From contig CADCIH010000009.1 of the NCBI GenBank assembly GCA_902801465.1, forward strand, positions 156,314 through 220,313: a stretch of 64,000 bases of DNA, written 5' to 3'. The notes below the pieces were generated by a model that saw nothing but the letters and a program-made list of their open reading frames with translations, was not told the DNA's origin and did no database searches. The stretch is from an uncultured Bacteroidia bacterium (GTDB lineage Bacteria; Bacteroidota; Bacteroidia; Bacteroidales; F082). The stretch's first letter is position 1, and every line of letters starts with the position of its first letter. Below, in pieces: positions 35,413 through 44,295 of the stretch. The position numbers and the translations under genes are program-made.

Positions 35413-37047
35413 TTACATCATCCCGTCCATTCCGCCGCCCATGGGCATCGGAGGAGTGGGAGGAGTGGGCTCCTTGTGGTTGCTGATGACACACTCGGTG
35501 GTCAGCAGCATGCCAGCAATCGAAGCAGCGTTCTCCAAGGCAACTCTCGACACCTTCACAGGATCGATGACACCAGTGCTGAGTAGGTTCTCATACACCT
35601 CGGTGCGAGCGTTGAAACCGAAGTCGCCCTTGCCTTCCTTCACCTTGTTGACGACGACAGAGCCTTCCAAGCCAGCGTTCTCGACAATCTGACGAAGCGG
35701 TTCTTCCAAAGCTCTCTTGATGATGGCGATACCCGTGGTCTCGTCCTCGTTGTCACCCTTCATCTTCTCGATGGCCTTGATGGCACGGATGAAACCGACA
35801 CCGCCGCCAGGGATGATACCCTCTTCGATGGCAGCGCGGGTGGCGTTCAAAGCGTCCTCCACACGGTCTTTCTTCTCCTTCATCTCGACTTCCGAAGCGG
35901 CACCCACGTAGATGACTGCCACGCCGCCGGCCAACTTGGCCAGACGCTCTTGCAACTTCTCGCGGTCGTAGTCGCTCGTGGTGGTCTTGATCTGAGCCTT
36001 GATCTGAGCGGTGCGAGCCTCGATGTCCTTCTTGGCACCGTGACCGTTCACGATGGTGGTGTTGTCCTTGTTGATGCTGACCTTGTCGGCCTGACCGAGC
36101 ATCTGCAAGGTGGCATCCTCGAGCTTGTAGCCCTTCTCTTCGCTGATGACAGTGCCACCAGTCAGGATGGCGATATCCTCGAGCATCTCCTTACGACGGT
36201 CACCAAAGCCAGGAGCCTTGACGGCAGCGACCTTCAGCGAGCCACGCAGACGGTTGACGACCAAGGTAGCCAAAGCTTCACCGTCGATGTCCTCGGCGAT
36301 GATGATCAGGGCGCGGCCAGTCTGCAAAGTCTTCTCAAGCACAGGAAGCAGGTCCTTCATCACGGAGATCTTCTTGTCGTAGATCAGGATGTAAGGATTC
36401 TCATACACGGCTTCCATCTTCTCGGTGTTGGTCACGAAGTAAGGCGAGATGTAGCCACGGTCGAACTGCATGCCTTCCACCACGTCGACGTAGGTCTGGA
36501 TGCCTTTGGCGTCCTCAACGGTGATGACGCCTTCTTGTTTCACCTTGCCCATGGCTTCGGCGATCAGGCGGCCAATCTCGGTGTCGTTGTTGGCCGAGAT
36601 GGTAGCCACTTGCTCGATCTTCTCGTTGTTACCATCGACTTTCACGGCCATCTTCTTCAGCGAAGCCACCACAGCGGCAACAGCCTTGTCGATACCACGT
36701 TTCAAGTCGAGCGGGTTGGCACCGGCGGTGACGTTTTTCAGACCGGTGGCCACGATGGCTTGGGCCAAAACAGTGGCGGTGGTGGTACCATCACCAGCCA
36801 GGTCGTTGGTCTTGGAAGCGACTTCCTTCACCAACTGGGCACCCATGTTCTCAACGGGGTCGATGAGCTCGATCTCCTTGGCAACGGTCACACCGTCCTT
36901 GGTGATCTGGGGAGCGCCATACGATTTCTCGATGACCACATTGCGGCCCTTGGGACCGAGGGTCACCTTCACTGCGTTTGACAATGCGTCGACGCCTCTC
37001 TTCAGGCCGTCGCGCGATTCAATATTGAAAAGAATATCTTTAGCCAT
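35413..37047 (-). CDS. groEL: 60 kDa chaperonin GroEL
   Basis: GroEL forms the double-ring folding chamber in the cytoplasm. The 544 residues have family-normal length, the start [20 protein letters not shown], the ATP-binding [11 protein letters not shown] and [13 protein letters not shown], the signature [20 protein letters not shown] (seen as [20 protein letters not shown]) and the Gly-Met tail ending GGGMDGMM. It follows groES after 62 nt. The exact 27-bp 3' end occurs a second time at 13353-13379. Confidence 0.98.
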   Translation of the reverse strand: MAKDILFNIESRDGLKRGVDALSNAVKVTLGPKGRNVVIEKSYGAPQITKDGVTVAKEIELIDPVENMGAQLVKEVASKTNDLAGDGTTTATVLAQAIVATGLKNVTAGANPLDLKRGIDKAVAAVVASLKKMAVKVDGNNEKIEQVATISANNDTEIGRLIAEAMGKVKQEGVITVEDAKGIQTYVDVVEGMQFDRGYISPYFVTNTEKMEAVYENPYILIYDKKISVMKDLLPVLEKTLQTGRALIIIAEDIDGEALATLVVNRLRGSLKVAAVKAPGFGDRRKEMLEDIAILTGGTVISEEKGYKLEDATLQMLGQADKVSINKDNTTIVNGHGAKKDIEARTAQIKAQIKTTTSDYDREKLQERLAKLAGGVAVIYVGAASEVEMKEKKDRVEDALNATRAAIEEGIIPGGGVGFIRAIKAIEKMKGDNEDETTGIAIIKRALEEPLRQIVENAGLEGSVVVNKVKEGKGDFGFNARTEVYENLLSTGVIDPVKVSRVALENAASIAGMLLTTECVISNHKEPTPPTPPMPMGGGMDGMM

Positions 37048-37079
37048 AATAAATATTGTATTTGAATTGTTATTTTAAT

Positions 37080-37110
37080 AATTCCGAATTCCGCATTCCG
37101 AATTCCGCAT
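37080..37110. repeat. heptad array, AATTCCG flavour
   Basis: Four units alternating AATTCCG and CATTCCG fill the groEL-groES gap and touch the groES stop codon. Confidence 0.8.
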
Positions 37111-37388
37111 TACACAATCGCAATCACATCGGATTCTCTCATGATCATATAGTCTTTCCCGTCGAGATGGAACTCGGTGCCGGCATATTTGCCATAGATG
37201 ACATTGTCACCGACTTTCAGGGTCATTTTGTTGTCTTTGGTGCCGGGACCGACGGCGACGACGGTGCCTTGCTGGGGTTTCTCTTTCGCAGTGTCGGGGA
37301 TGATGATGCCACTGGCGGTCTTCTGTTCGGCTGCAGCGGGCTCAATCACCACACGGTCAGCCAAAGGTTTAATTGTTAATTTTGCCAT
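37110..37388 (-). CDS. groES: 10 kDa co-chaperonin GroES
   Basis: The heptameric lid of GroEL. The 92 residues include [20 protein letters not shown], the mobile-loop [20 protein letters not shown], and [20 protein letters not shown]. It stands directly upstream of groEL, as is usual. The leader between the likely promoter and the ATG contains a long heptad array (37417-37474). Confidence 0.97.
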   Translation of the reverse strand: MAKLTIKPLADRVVIEPAAAEQKTASGIIIPDTAKEKPQQGTVVAVGPGTKDNKMTLKVGDNVIYGKYAGTEFHLDGKDYMIMRESDVIAIV

Positions 37389-37416
37389 TTTATTAATATG
37401 TTTGTTAATTAATTAG

Positions 37417-37474
37417 TTTTCCGTTTTCCGTTCTCCGTTTTCCGTTCTCCGTTTTCCGTTCTCCGTTTTCCGTT
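37417..37474. repeat. heptad array, alternating TTTTCCG and TTCTCCG, in the groES leader
   Basis: Eight to nine 7-bp units alternate TTTTCCG and TTCTCCG. It is the longest array of this type in the window and would be transcribed as part of the groES 5' untranslated region. Confidence 0.85.
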
Positions 37475-37491
37475 TGTCAGATTTCGTGCCA
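37475..37491 (-). promoter_or_regulatory. possible sigma-54-type promoter of groESL
   Basis: On the minus strand TTGGCACG is followed by AAATCTGACA. The -24 half fits the sigma-54 consensus TGGCAC. The -12 half has GA where GC is expected, at the correct 10-bp spacing. No TAnnTTTG box was found before groES. The evidence is weak. Confidence 0.3.
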
Positions 37492-37497
37492 AAACAA

Positions 37498-37532
37498 AAA
37501 AAATGTCAGAACATGACATTCTGACATTTTTT
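37498..37532 (-). terminator. terminator of the secG operon
   Basis: The 14-bp perfect stem AAAAAATGTCAGAA / TTCTGACATTTTTT has a 7-nt loop and lies 27 nt after the secG stop. Confidence 0.85.
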
Positions 37533-37558
37533 GAAGTTGTTTTGTCGTGAAACATGTC

Positions 37559-37885
37559 TTATTCGACAGGTGTCTCAGCGGGGGCTTCCGTAGCCGGAGC
37601 GGGTGTGTTCAACTCAATCTGCTCACGCATCTGTGAATCCTGCATGCCTTCTGATCTCACATTCTTCGGGATGGACATGCTCGAAGCCAAGCACAACACC
37701 ACCAAAATGATGGCCATCGTCCAAGTGGCTTTTTCGAGGAAGTCGGTCGTCTGACGGACACCCATCATCTGGTTTGCGCTGCCGAAGTTGGAAATCAAAC
37801 CGCCGCCTTTGGAGTTCTGAACCAAGACAACCAGTCCAAGTAAAACACTCACAACCAGAATTAAAATTACGATAACTGTGTACAT
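37559..37885 (-). CDS. secG: preprotein translocase subunit SecG
   Basis: A small inner-membrane subunit of the Sec translocon. The 108 residues have two helices (VIVILILVVSVLLGLVVLVQ and TWTMAIILVVLCLASSM) around the conserved cytoplasmic loop NSKGGGLISNFGSANQMMGV with RQTTDFLEKATW. The C-terminal tail is Ala/Pro/Glu-rich. It is the last gene of the fis-type regulator-lptE-TPR-secG run. Confidence 0.95.
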   Translation of the reverse strand: MYTVIVILILVVSVLLGLVVLVQNSKGGGLISNFGSANQMMGVRQTTDFLEKATWTMAIILVVLCLASSMSIPKNVRSEGMQDSQMREQIELNTPAPATEAPAETPVE

Positions 37886-37890
37886 TTCAA

Positions 37891-38706
37891 TTATTTATTG
37901 TTTGTTTGACTTTCTTTAATTTCTTCAATTTGGGCTGCAAAATAACTACTTTTTTCTGGAAAAAGCAAACTTAATTTCTCATAAATTTCTAAAGCCTTGT
38001 CCAAATACCCTTGTTGGCGGTAGATTTTTGCCAATGTCTCACTCACGATTTCGCTGTTGTCGACGATGCTGTTCTGGGCCATCGCGATGGGGTTGTAGAA
38101 CTCTGCCTTGGGACGGCTGATGCTTGGATTCTCGGCGATGAACTTGTCGATCAATTCCTTCCGGCTCAGTTTTTTCTTCGGCTCTTCTTCGGGCTCTTCC
38201 TCTTGTTTTTTCTTGTCTTCCTCGATGGCCTTCAACTTGGCGGCGATGATGGCCTTCAACTCATCGAGGGTCTTGCGCCGCTCCTCAAGCAAAGCCAGTT
38301 CAGCCGACAGCTCCTCTTCGCTTCCGCTCAAGTCGATCTCCGGGATGATGAAGGTCTTCTCTGGGATGATGCCTTCCATCTCCTCACCGGGCTTGAGTTT
38401 CGACGAGTCCACGAACTTGAAGAACGAATCGTCGTCGGATGGCTCAGCCTCCACAGGAAGAGTCGCACGCTGTTTGGCCAACGAGGTGAGCAGCCGGAGG
38501 CGTCCCCGGTTGGGTATGGCACATGCCGCCAACCGCAACTGCCGCTCGTAACGCTCGTCGCTTTCGTTCTGATACCCCACTGCCAGCAGGCAACGGACCA
38601 TCCCGAAATAGGGATGGCGCCTAGAGAGGTCTTCCATTGCCGGAAGAGCGTCACCCCTCAAGGTCTCGGGCTTGTTCAGATAGTCGAGCAACACGTTCGT
38701 CTCCAT
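37891..38706 (-). CDS. helical-repeat protein of unknown function between lptE and secG
   Basis: A 271-residue soluble protein. It has a helical N-terminal part (LRGDALPAMEDLSRRHPYFG), an acidic Glu/Lys-rich coiled coil in the middle (AALLEERRKTLDELKAIIAA without signal peptide) and a TPR-like C-terminus (VSETLAKIYRQQGYLDKALE, IYEKLSLLFPEKSSYFAAQI). The same position is commonly occupied by a TPR protein in Bacteroidales. The start overlaps almost directly with the lptE stop (3 nt apart). Function unknown. Confidence 0.8.
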   Translation of the reverse strand: METNVLLDYLNKPETLRGDALPAMEDLSRRHPYFGMVRCLLAVGYQNESDERYERQLRLAACAIPNRGRLRLLTSLAKQRATLPVEAEPSDDDSFFKFVDSSKLKPGEEMEGIIPEKTFIIPEIDLSGSEEELSAELALLEERRKTLDELKAIIAAKLKAIEEDKKKQEEEPEEEPKKKLSRKELIDKFIAENPSISRPKAEFYNPIAMAQNSIVDNSEIVSETLAKIYRQQGYLDKALEIYEKLSLLFPEKSSYFAAQIEEIKESQTNNK

Positions 38707-38709
38707 GGC

Positions 38710-39216
38710 TTACCAGTTTACCAATGCTTTGTTGAATATGTCTTCGACAAGGGCCTCGATGATGGTGCCGGTCAACGATTCCTGCACCGCGTTCAGGTCC
38801 TGCTCGCTCGGATAGTCCTCGTAATGTGAGAACCTGGTCTCAAAGTTCTTCGTCTCGTCGAACACGTTCACGAACCGCACGTTGACGGTGATGGTGAGTC
38901 GGTTCAAGGCCGCCGTCTGTCCGGCGGTGATGGCCACTGGCGTGGTGCGGTAGTCGGTGATCTCGCCTTCAAAGGCCAAGTCGCCGCCCGAGTCCACCAT
39001 GTCCAACGAGGTCTGGTTCATCATGGCGTCACGTAGGGCGGTGGTGAAATCGTTGCTCAACGTGGGGTTGATGAGCTGAGCCTGATTTGGAAAGTACTGC
39101 ACCGATACGGTCTTGGCCTCGGGGGGAATGGAGGCTCCCGAGAACGAATAGATGCCACAGCCTTGGCAAACCAAGGCGAGCAATAGGACCATATAAAGGC
39201 AGCGCCGTCTCATCAT
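38710..39216 (-). CDS. lptE: LPS-assembly lipoprotein LptE family
   Basis: An outer-membrane lipoprotein that plugs LptD. The 168 residues start with a lipoprotein signal (LLLALVCQGCGIYSFSGASI, lipid Cys20). They continue with EAKTVSVQYFPNQAQLINPT, DFTTALRDAMMNQTSLDMVD and FEGEITDYRTTPVAITAGQT, the Bacteroidota LptE pattern. It overlaps the sigma-54-type regulator stop by 4 nt. Confidence 0.9.
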   Translation of the reverse strand: MMRRRCLYMVLLLALVCQGCGIYSFSGASIPPEAKTVSVQYFPNQAQLINPTLSNDFTTALRDAMMNQTSLDMVDSGGDLAFEGEITDYRTTPVAITAGQTAALNRLTITVNVRFVNVFDETKNFETRFSHYEDYPSEQDLNAVQESLTGTIIEALVEDIFNKALVNW

Positions 39217-40421
39217 TTGATTCCGAATTCGTTGATTTTACGGTACAGGGTGCGTTCGCTGATGCCCAGCTCTTTGGCGGCATCCTTGCGTTTGCCGTTG
39301 TGTTTCTCCAAGGCGCGCTTGATCATCTCTATCTCGTTTTGTTCCAGCGAGAGGGTCTCGGGCTCATGACGTTCGTGAGCAATCTCCTCGGCGGCGATGA
39401 TTTCGGAATACTCGGGCTCGATGGTCACTGGGTCGCTCTGGGCTGGCTCGATGGTCACAGGAGTGGCTTCGATATAACTCGTCCCTACAGCGCCTTGATG
39501 GCCCTTCAACTCGTTGACGGTGTTGCGCAGCTCGGCAATGTCGTGTTTCATCTCAAACAACACCTTATATAAAAGGTCGCGTTCCGACACCCCCTCGCCG
39601 GTTTCCTCTCTTTGGAAGAGTACAGGCAGCGAGGTGGCAATCTTGTTAGGCAGGTAACGTTCCAGCACGATATCGGTGATGGTGCGTTGCTGTTCGATGA
39701 TGGAGATTTGTTCGGTGACGTTCTTCAGCTGACGCACGTTGCCGTCCCAACGATATTCCTCAAGCACCTTCACGGCCTCGGGTGTCAGCGTGATGACAGG
39801 CATGTGGCTGCGCTCTGCGAAGTCGGAGGCGAACTTGCGGAACAACAGGTAGATGTCGCCCTTCCGTTCCCTCAAGGCGGGGATATGGATCGGGATGGTG
39901 TTCAAACGGTAGTACAGGTCTTCGCGGAACTTGCCTTTCTGGATGGCCATGGGAAGATCCACGTTGGTGGCGGCCACCACACGCACGTTGGTCTTCATCA
40001 CCTTGGAGCCACCCACACGGATGTATTCTCCGTTCTCCAACACGCGCAGCAGTCGGGCTTGTGTCGACAAAGGAAGCTCAGCCACCTCGTCGAGGAACAA
40101 GGTGCCCTCGTTGGCGATCTCGAAATAGCCCTTCCTTTCGGCGATGGCGCCGGTGAACGAGCCTTTCTCATGGCCGAACAGCTCCGAGTCGATGGTGCCC
40201 TCGGGGATGGCGCCGCAGTTCACGGCAAAATATTGTCCGTGCTTGCGCGCGCTGTTCTGATGGATGATCTTCGGAAACACGTCCTTACCCGTGCCGCTCT
40301 CTCCTGTGATGAGCACAGTAAGGTCTGTGTTGGCCACCTGCGCCGCAATCTCAATGGCATGGTTGAGTTGTGGGTCGTTGCCAATAATCCCGAAAGTCCG
40401 TTTAATGCTTTGGATATCCAT
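39213..40421 (-). CDS. sigma-54-interacting transcriptional regulator, Fis family
   Basis: A 402-residue AAA+ activator without receiver domain. Walker A is GESGTGKDVFPKIIHQNSAR. The sigma-54 loop is GSFTGA rather than GAFTGA (HEKGSFTGAIAERKGYF). Walker B is GTLFLDEVAELP, and the arginine-finger region is REDLYYRLNTIPIHIPALRE. The C-terminal Fis helix-turn-helix is KDAAKELGISERTLYRKINE. In Bacteroidales this gene regularly precedes lptE. GSFTGA is a tolerated natural variant, so activity is likely. Confidence 0.92.
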   Translation of the reverse strand: MDIQSIKRTFGIIGNDPQLNHAIEIAAQVANTDLTVLITGESGTGKDVFPKIIHQNSARKHGQYFAVNCGAIPEGTIDSELFGHEKGSFTGAIAERKGYFEIANEGTLFLDEVAELPLSTQARLLRVLENGEYIRVGGSKVMKTNVRVVAATNVDLPMAIQKGKFREDLYYRLNTIPIHIPALRERKGDIYLLFRKFASDFAERSHMPVITLTPEAVKVLEEYRWDGNVRQLKNVTEQISIIEQQRTITDIVLERYLPNKIATSLPVLFQREETGEGVSERDLLYKVLFEMKHDIAELRNTVNELKGHQGAVGTSYIEATPVTIEPAQSDPVTIEPEYSEIIAAEEIAHERHEPETLSLEQNEIEMIKRALEKHNGKRKDAAKELGISERTLYRKINEFGIK

Positions 40422-40430
40422 GGTGTTTTA

Positions 40431-40499
40431 ATTCGGAATTCGGAATGCGGAATTAAGAATGCGGAATAATTCCGAATTCCTAATTCCTAATTCCGCATT
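40431..40499. repeat. heptad array, AATTCCG/AATTCCT flavours with inverted halves
   Basis: About nine 7-bp units lie between pheT and the regulator. The left half reads as the reverse complement (ATTCGGA, ATGCGGA) and the right half as AATTCCG/AATTCCT, so the array can fold back on itself. Confidence 0.8.
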
Positions 40500-42963
40500 A
40501 TCTCAATACTCCCCCCAGTTCCTTCTCAATCGCCTGCTGAATCCTCGCCATGGCCTTCTCGATGGCTTTATCGGTGAGGGTGGCAGTGGTCGACATCAGT
40601 ACGAAGCTCATGGCATATTGTTTCTTGCCTTCTGGGATCTTCTCGCCTTCATACACATCGAAGAGGCTCATCTCCTGGAGGAGTTTGTTTTCGGCGGCCA
40701 TGGCGACTTTTCTCACCTGTTCGAAGGTGACGTTTTTGTCGAAGATCATGGCAAGGTCGCGGCGTACCGACGGGAACTTCGACAGGGGCTCGAAATGGAC
40801 CTCAGGGGCCTTGCCGTAGTTGCTCATCAGGGTGTTCCAGCACAAAGTGGCGTGGAAGACGTCCTTCTTGATGTCGAACAGCTTCAAGGCTTTCTTGTCG
40901 ATCTTGCCGAAGGTGGCCACACGCTTGCCGTCGAGATACAACTCGAGCGAGTATTCATAGTGTTTCAGTGTGCCTTCCTTGACTTCCAGCTGGTTCTGGT
41001 TCACGCGCAGCAGGCGGAGGATGCCCATCACGTATTGCTTCAGGTCGAAAAAGTCGATAGGTTGGACCTGATGGTTCCACAGCTCTTCCTGGCGGTTGCC
41101 GGTGAGGAAGAGGTCGAGGTGGCAATATTCGGAATAGGGTGCCAGGGCGTTTTGGCCGTCCTTGGCTTTGGCGTCGAAGAAGTATACGTTGCCGAACTCG
41201 AAGAACTTCATGTCGCTGACCTTGCGGTTCTGGTTGAAAGCGATGCTCTCGAGGCCGCCCCAGAGCAGGGTCTGGCGCATCACGTTGAGGTCGCTGCTCA
41301 GCGGGTTCTTGATCTTCACGTTGCGCTCGGGGTCGAAGTCGGCGAAAGCCTCGCTGTAGGCCGACTTGGTGAGCGAGTTGTTCATGATCTCGTAGAAGCC
41401 GTTGGCCACCAGCATGTCGGCGATCTTCTGCTGAAGCTTGTCGGAGTTGGGCTTCGAGGCACGGCTGATGGAAGCGTGGATACGGCTCGGGATCTCGATG
41501 TTGTCGTAACCGTAGATGCGGAGGATCTCTTCCACGAGGTCAACGGGACGGGTGACATCGACCTTGCAGGTGGGCACATCCACCACCACGTGTTCCGTGT
41601 CCTGCTCCACCACCTGGCATTCGAGGCTCTTCAGGATGTTGACCGCCTGGGTCTGGTCGATGACCTTTCCGGCCACCTTGTTGAGGTAGTCGAACTTCAG
41701 ATCCACACGGGCAGGGGTGAAGTCGCCATGCTGGATGTCCTTGATCTCCGAGGAGATGGTGCCGCCGGCGAGTTCTTTCACGAGCAGGGCGGCGCGTTTC
41801 AGGGCGTAAAGGGTGATGTTCGGGTCGGCGCCACGCTCGTAGCGGAACGAGGCGTCGGTCTGCAGACCATGGTACTTGGAGGTCTTGCGGATGCTGGTGG
41901 GGTTGAAGTAGGCGCTCTCGAGGAAGATGTTGGTGGTCTCTTCGGTGACCCCTGACTTGAGGCCGCCGAACACGCCGGCGATGCACATGGGCTCCTCAGC
42001 GTTGCAGATCATCAGGTTACGGCCGTTGAGCTTGCGTTCCACACCGTCGAGGGTGACGAACGGCGTGCCTTCGGGAAGGCATTTCACCACGACTTTTTTA
42101 CCCGTAATCTTGTCTGCGTCGAAGATGTGCATGGGCTGGCCGACCTCCATCAGCACGTAGTTGGAGATGTCCACGATATTGTTGATGCTGCGGATGCCGA
42201 CAGCGGCGAGACGGTTCTTGAGCCATTCGGGAGAAGGACCGACTTTTACGCCGGTGATGCTCAGTCCGGAGTAACGCGGACAGGCAGCCGTGTCTTCCAC
42301 CACCACGTCGATGTCGAGGTCGTGGCTCTCCACCTTGAAGTCCTCTACTGAGGGTTTGACAAGGTGATATTGGGTGGTGTTCTCGCGTTGGTTGAGGGCC
42401 GCCACCAGGTCGCGGGCAGAACCGATATGGGAGGTGGCGTCGCTACGATTGGCGGTGAGGCCGATCTCGATGGTGTAGTCCTCTTCCACAGGGAAGTAGA
42501 ACGAAGCGGGCTTGCCCACTTCATAGTCATCGGGCAGCACCATGATGCCATCGTGCGACTCGCCCAGCTGGAGCTCGTCCTCGGCGCAGATCATGCCTTC
42601 GGAGACTTCGCCGCGGATCTTGCCTTTCTTGATGGTAATGTGTTCTTCACCGATCCACAACTCGGTGCCGATGGTGGCCACGAGCACCTTCTGTCCTGCC
42701 GCCACATTGGGAGCGCCGCAAACGATGTGCAAAGGCTCTTCGCCGCCGCAGTCGACCGTGGTGATGTGGAGATGGTCGGAGTTGGGGTGGTCGATGCAGG
42801 TAAGCACCTTGCCCACAACCACGCCTCTTAAGGCGCCTTTCACCGACTCGAACGGGGTGAGGTCTTCCACTTCAAGACCAGTCGAGGTCAGCAATTCACT
42901 CACTTTCTCAGCTGCATAGTCGCAGTTGACGTATTGTTTCAACCAATTATAGGAGATTTTCAT
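40498..42963 (-). CDS. pheT: phenylalanyl-tRNA synthetase beta subunit
   Basis: PheT pairs with PheS to charge tRNA-Phe. The 821 residues show the expected domain series: N-terminal MKISYNWLKQYVNCDYAAEK, the EMAP/tRNA-binding-like domain (VVVGKVLTCIDHPNSDHLHI), the B3/B4 editing domain, B5 (DFTPARVDLKFDYLNKVAGK), the catalytic-like core (PLSSDLNVMRQTLLWGGLES) and the FDX-ACB anticodon domain (LSKFPSVRRDLAMIFDKNVT). Length is normal. A TATATTTG promoter lies 26 nt upstream. Confidence 0.97.
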   Translation of the reverse strand: MKISYNWLKQYVNCDYAAEKVSELLTSTGLEVEDLTPFESVKGALRGVVVGKVLTCIDHPNSDHLHITTVDCGGEEPLHIVCGAPNVAAGQKVLVATIGTELWIGEEHITIKKGKIRGEVSEGMICAEDELQLGESHDGIMVLPDDYEVGKPASFYFPVEEDYTIEIGLTANRSDATSHIGSARDLVAALNQRENTTQYHLVKPSVEDFKVESHDLDIDVVVEDTAACPRYSGLSITGVKVGPSPEWLKNRLAAVGIRSINNIVDISNYVLMEVGQPMHIFDADKITGKKVVVKCLPEGTPFVTLDGVERKLNGRNLMICNAEEPMCIAGVFGGLKSGVTEETTNIFLESAYFNPTSIRKTSKYHGLQTDASFRYERGADPNITLYALKRAALLVKELAGGTISSEIKDIQHGDFTPARVDLKFDYLNKVAGKVIDQTQAVNILKSLECQVVEQDTEHVVVDVPTCKVDVTRPVDLVEEILRIYGYDNIEIPSRIHASISRASKPNSDKLQQKIADMLVANGFYEIMNNSLTKSAYSEAFADFDPERNVKIKNPLSSDLNVMRQTLLWGGLESIAFNQNRKVSDMKFFEFGNVYFFDAKAKDGQNALAPYSEYCHLDLFLTGNRQEELWNHQVQPIDFFDLKQYVMGILRLLRVNQNQLEVKEGTLKHYEYSLELYLDGKRVATFGKIDKKALKLFDIKKDVFHATLCWNTLMSNYGKAPEVHFEPLSKFPSVRRDLAMIFDKNVTFEQVRKVAMAAENKLLQEMSLFDVYEGEKIPEGKKQYAMSFVLMSTTATLTDKAIEKAMARIQQAIEKELGGVLR

Positions 42964-42989
42964 TCTTATTTAATTTTTTATTCGGGCCG

Positions 42990-42997
42990 CAAATATA
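42990..42997 (-). promoter_or_regulatory. promoter -7 box of pheT
   Basis: The minus strand reads TATATTTG, 26 nt before the pheT ATG. Confidence 0.65.
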
Positions 42998-43029
42998 CGA
43001 AAATCTGACAAAATGTCACGTCTTATCCT

Positions 43030-43070
43030 AAAATTCTTAATTCTTACTTCTTTATTCTCTATTCTTAAAA
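43030..43070. repeat. heptad-like array between divergent promoters
   Basis: Degenerate AATTCTT-type units (AATTCTT, ACTTCTT, ATTCTCT) lie between the pheT and kinase promoters. The period is near seven but less regular than elsewhere. Confidence 0.6.
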
Positions 43071-43076
43071 AAGTTG

Positions 43077-43084
43077 TATCTTTG
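43077..43084 (+). promoter_or_regulatory. promoter -7 box of the kinase-porW operon
   Basis: TATCTTTG lies 22 nt before the kinase ATG. Confidence 0.65.
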
Positions 43085-43106
43085 CTCCCAAATACATTAT
43101 TGAAAA

Positions 43107-44282
43107 ATGTCAGACATCTTTTCAAATTTCGAACGCGTTGACGAAGCCAAAGCCGCCTCTGGCGATTACGGGAACATCCATCCGTTCTATGCCTCTGTAC
43201 ACGGCCCGAGCAGGCTCTTCACCGCCTCCTATAAAGGCAAGAAGGTTGTCCTCAAGACCCTGAAACCTGAGTTTGCCGAGGACCAACAGTGCCGCGAGAA
43301 CCTGAAAAAAGAATACGAGATCACCAGTCAACTCGACTATAAATTCATCAGAAAGGCTCTTGGATTTGAGAATGTACAAGGTCTCGGCGAATGTATCGTC
43401 TTCGAATATGTCGACGGCAAGAGCCTCGCTGAACATGTCCGTGTGGGCACCCTCAACGACAAGGAGATCAAATCGGTTCTGGTGGATCTCTGCGATGCAC
43501 TGAATTACATGCACCAACGCGGAATCTTCCATTGCGACCTCAAGCCTGAGAACATTATGGTTACCTCCAACGATAACCGTATCAAAGTCATCGATATCGG
43601 TTTGCCTGAAACGGAATACAAAACCGACCGCGAACTGCTTATCAAAGAGAATGAGTTCATCGCTCCCGAATTGATCAAAGGCGAAGAGGCAGACTGCCGT
43701 TCCGACATCTACTCCTTGGGTAAGATCATCGAATTCATCATCGAGCGTAACATGCTCAGCCAATATCGCAACGTCGCCACCCACTGCACCCAGTTCTCAA
43801 GGGAGCAAAGGTTCGACAGCATCACTGAGGTGCGATCCCTCATCACCAAGGGATATTCCACGGTGAAACTCTTCCTTATCATCCTCGTGCTGGCAGCCCT
43901 CGCCCTCGCCGCGTACGTGTATGTCCCAAAAATCATCGAGAAATCAAGAATCGAAAAAGAAGAGCGGCTGGCGGTAGACTTCCAACGCGAAGTTGAAAAA
44001 ATCAATTCCGAAACCCGCGCTTTGTGCGAGAAATACCAACTGCACTCGCTAGCCGACTCCCTCGAAATGCCTAGCGGTTGGAAAGCCGACAGCATACGAC
44101 TTCACCAACAACTGGCCCCCTTCATCGAAGTGGAAAGCCTCCGCGAACAAGCGCTTCTCGTCATCGAAAACCAAAAACAAGCCATCCTGCTAAGCCGGCA
44201 ACATGACTTCGACTCGCTGCTGATGTTGAAAGCGCTCACAACCCCCGACAGCATCGCCGCCCCCGCAGAACAATCCTTCTAA
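43107..44282 (+). CDS. membrane-anchored Ser/Thr protein kinase-like protein
   Basis: A 391-residue eukaryotic-type kinase. Residues about 30-235 form the kinase domain: lysine strand GKKVVLKTLKPEF, catalytic loop HCDLKPENIMV, metal loop VIDIGLPETEY and APELI. The catalytic loop has HCD instead of HRD, so it is a non-RD type. The metal motif is DIG instead of DFG, but Lys, Asp, Asn and metal Asp are all kept, so activity is plausible. A transmembrane helix (LFLIILVLAALALAAYVYVP) and a short periplasmic helical part follow. It precedes porW by 13 nt, so it may tune the secretion apparatus. Confidence 0.85.
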   Translation: MSDIFSNFERVDEAKAASGDYGNIHPFYASVHGPSRLFTASYKGKKVVLKTLKPEFAEDQQCRENLKKEYEITSQLDYKFIRKALGFENVQGLGECIVFEYVDGKSLAEHVRVGTLNDKEIKSVLVDLCDALNYMHQRGIFHCDLKPENIMVTSNDNRIKVIDIGLPETEYKTDRELLIKENEFIAPELIKGEEADCRSDIYSLGKIIEFIIERNMLSQYRNVATHCTQFSREQRFDSITEVRSLITKGYSTVKLFLIILVLAALALAAYVYVPKIIEKSRIEKEERLAVDFQREVEKINSETRALCEKYQLHSLADSLEMPSGWKADSIRLHQQLAPFIEVESLREQALLVIENQKQAILLSRQHDFDSLLMLKALTTPDSIAAPAEQSF

Positions 44283-44295
44283 AAACGATCACAAC

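Noticed and set aside
35950-36981. A 343-codon plus-strand frame opposite groEL
   Set aside because: It mirrors the codon pattern of groEL, has no start region or family features and lies wholly inside a certain gene.
40459-41955. A 498-codon plus-strand frame opposite pheT
   Set aside because: It is a complementary-strand shadow of the G/C-rich pheT codons and shows no recognisable motif.
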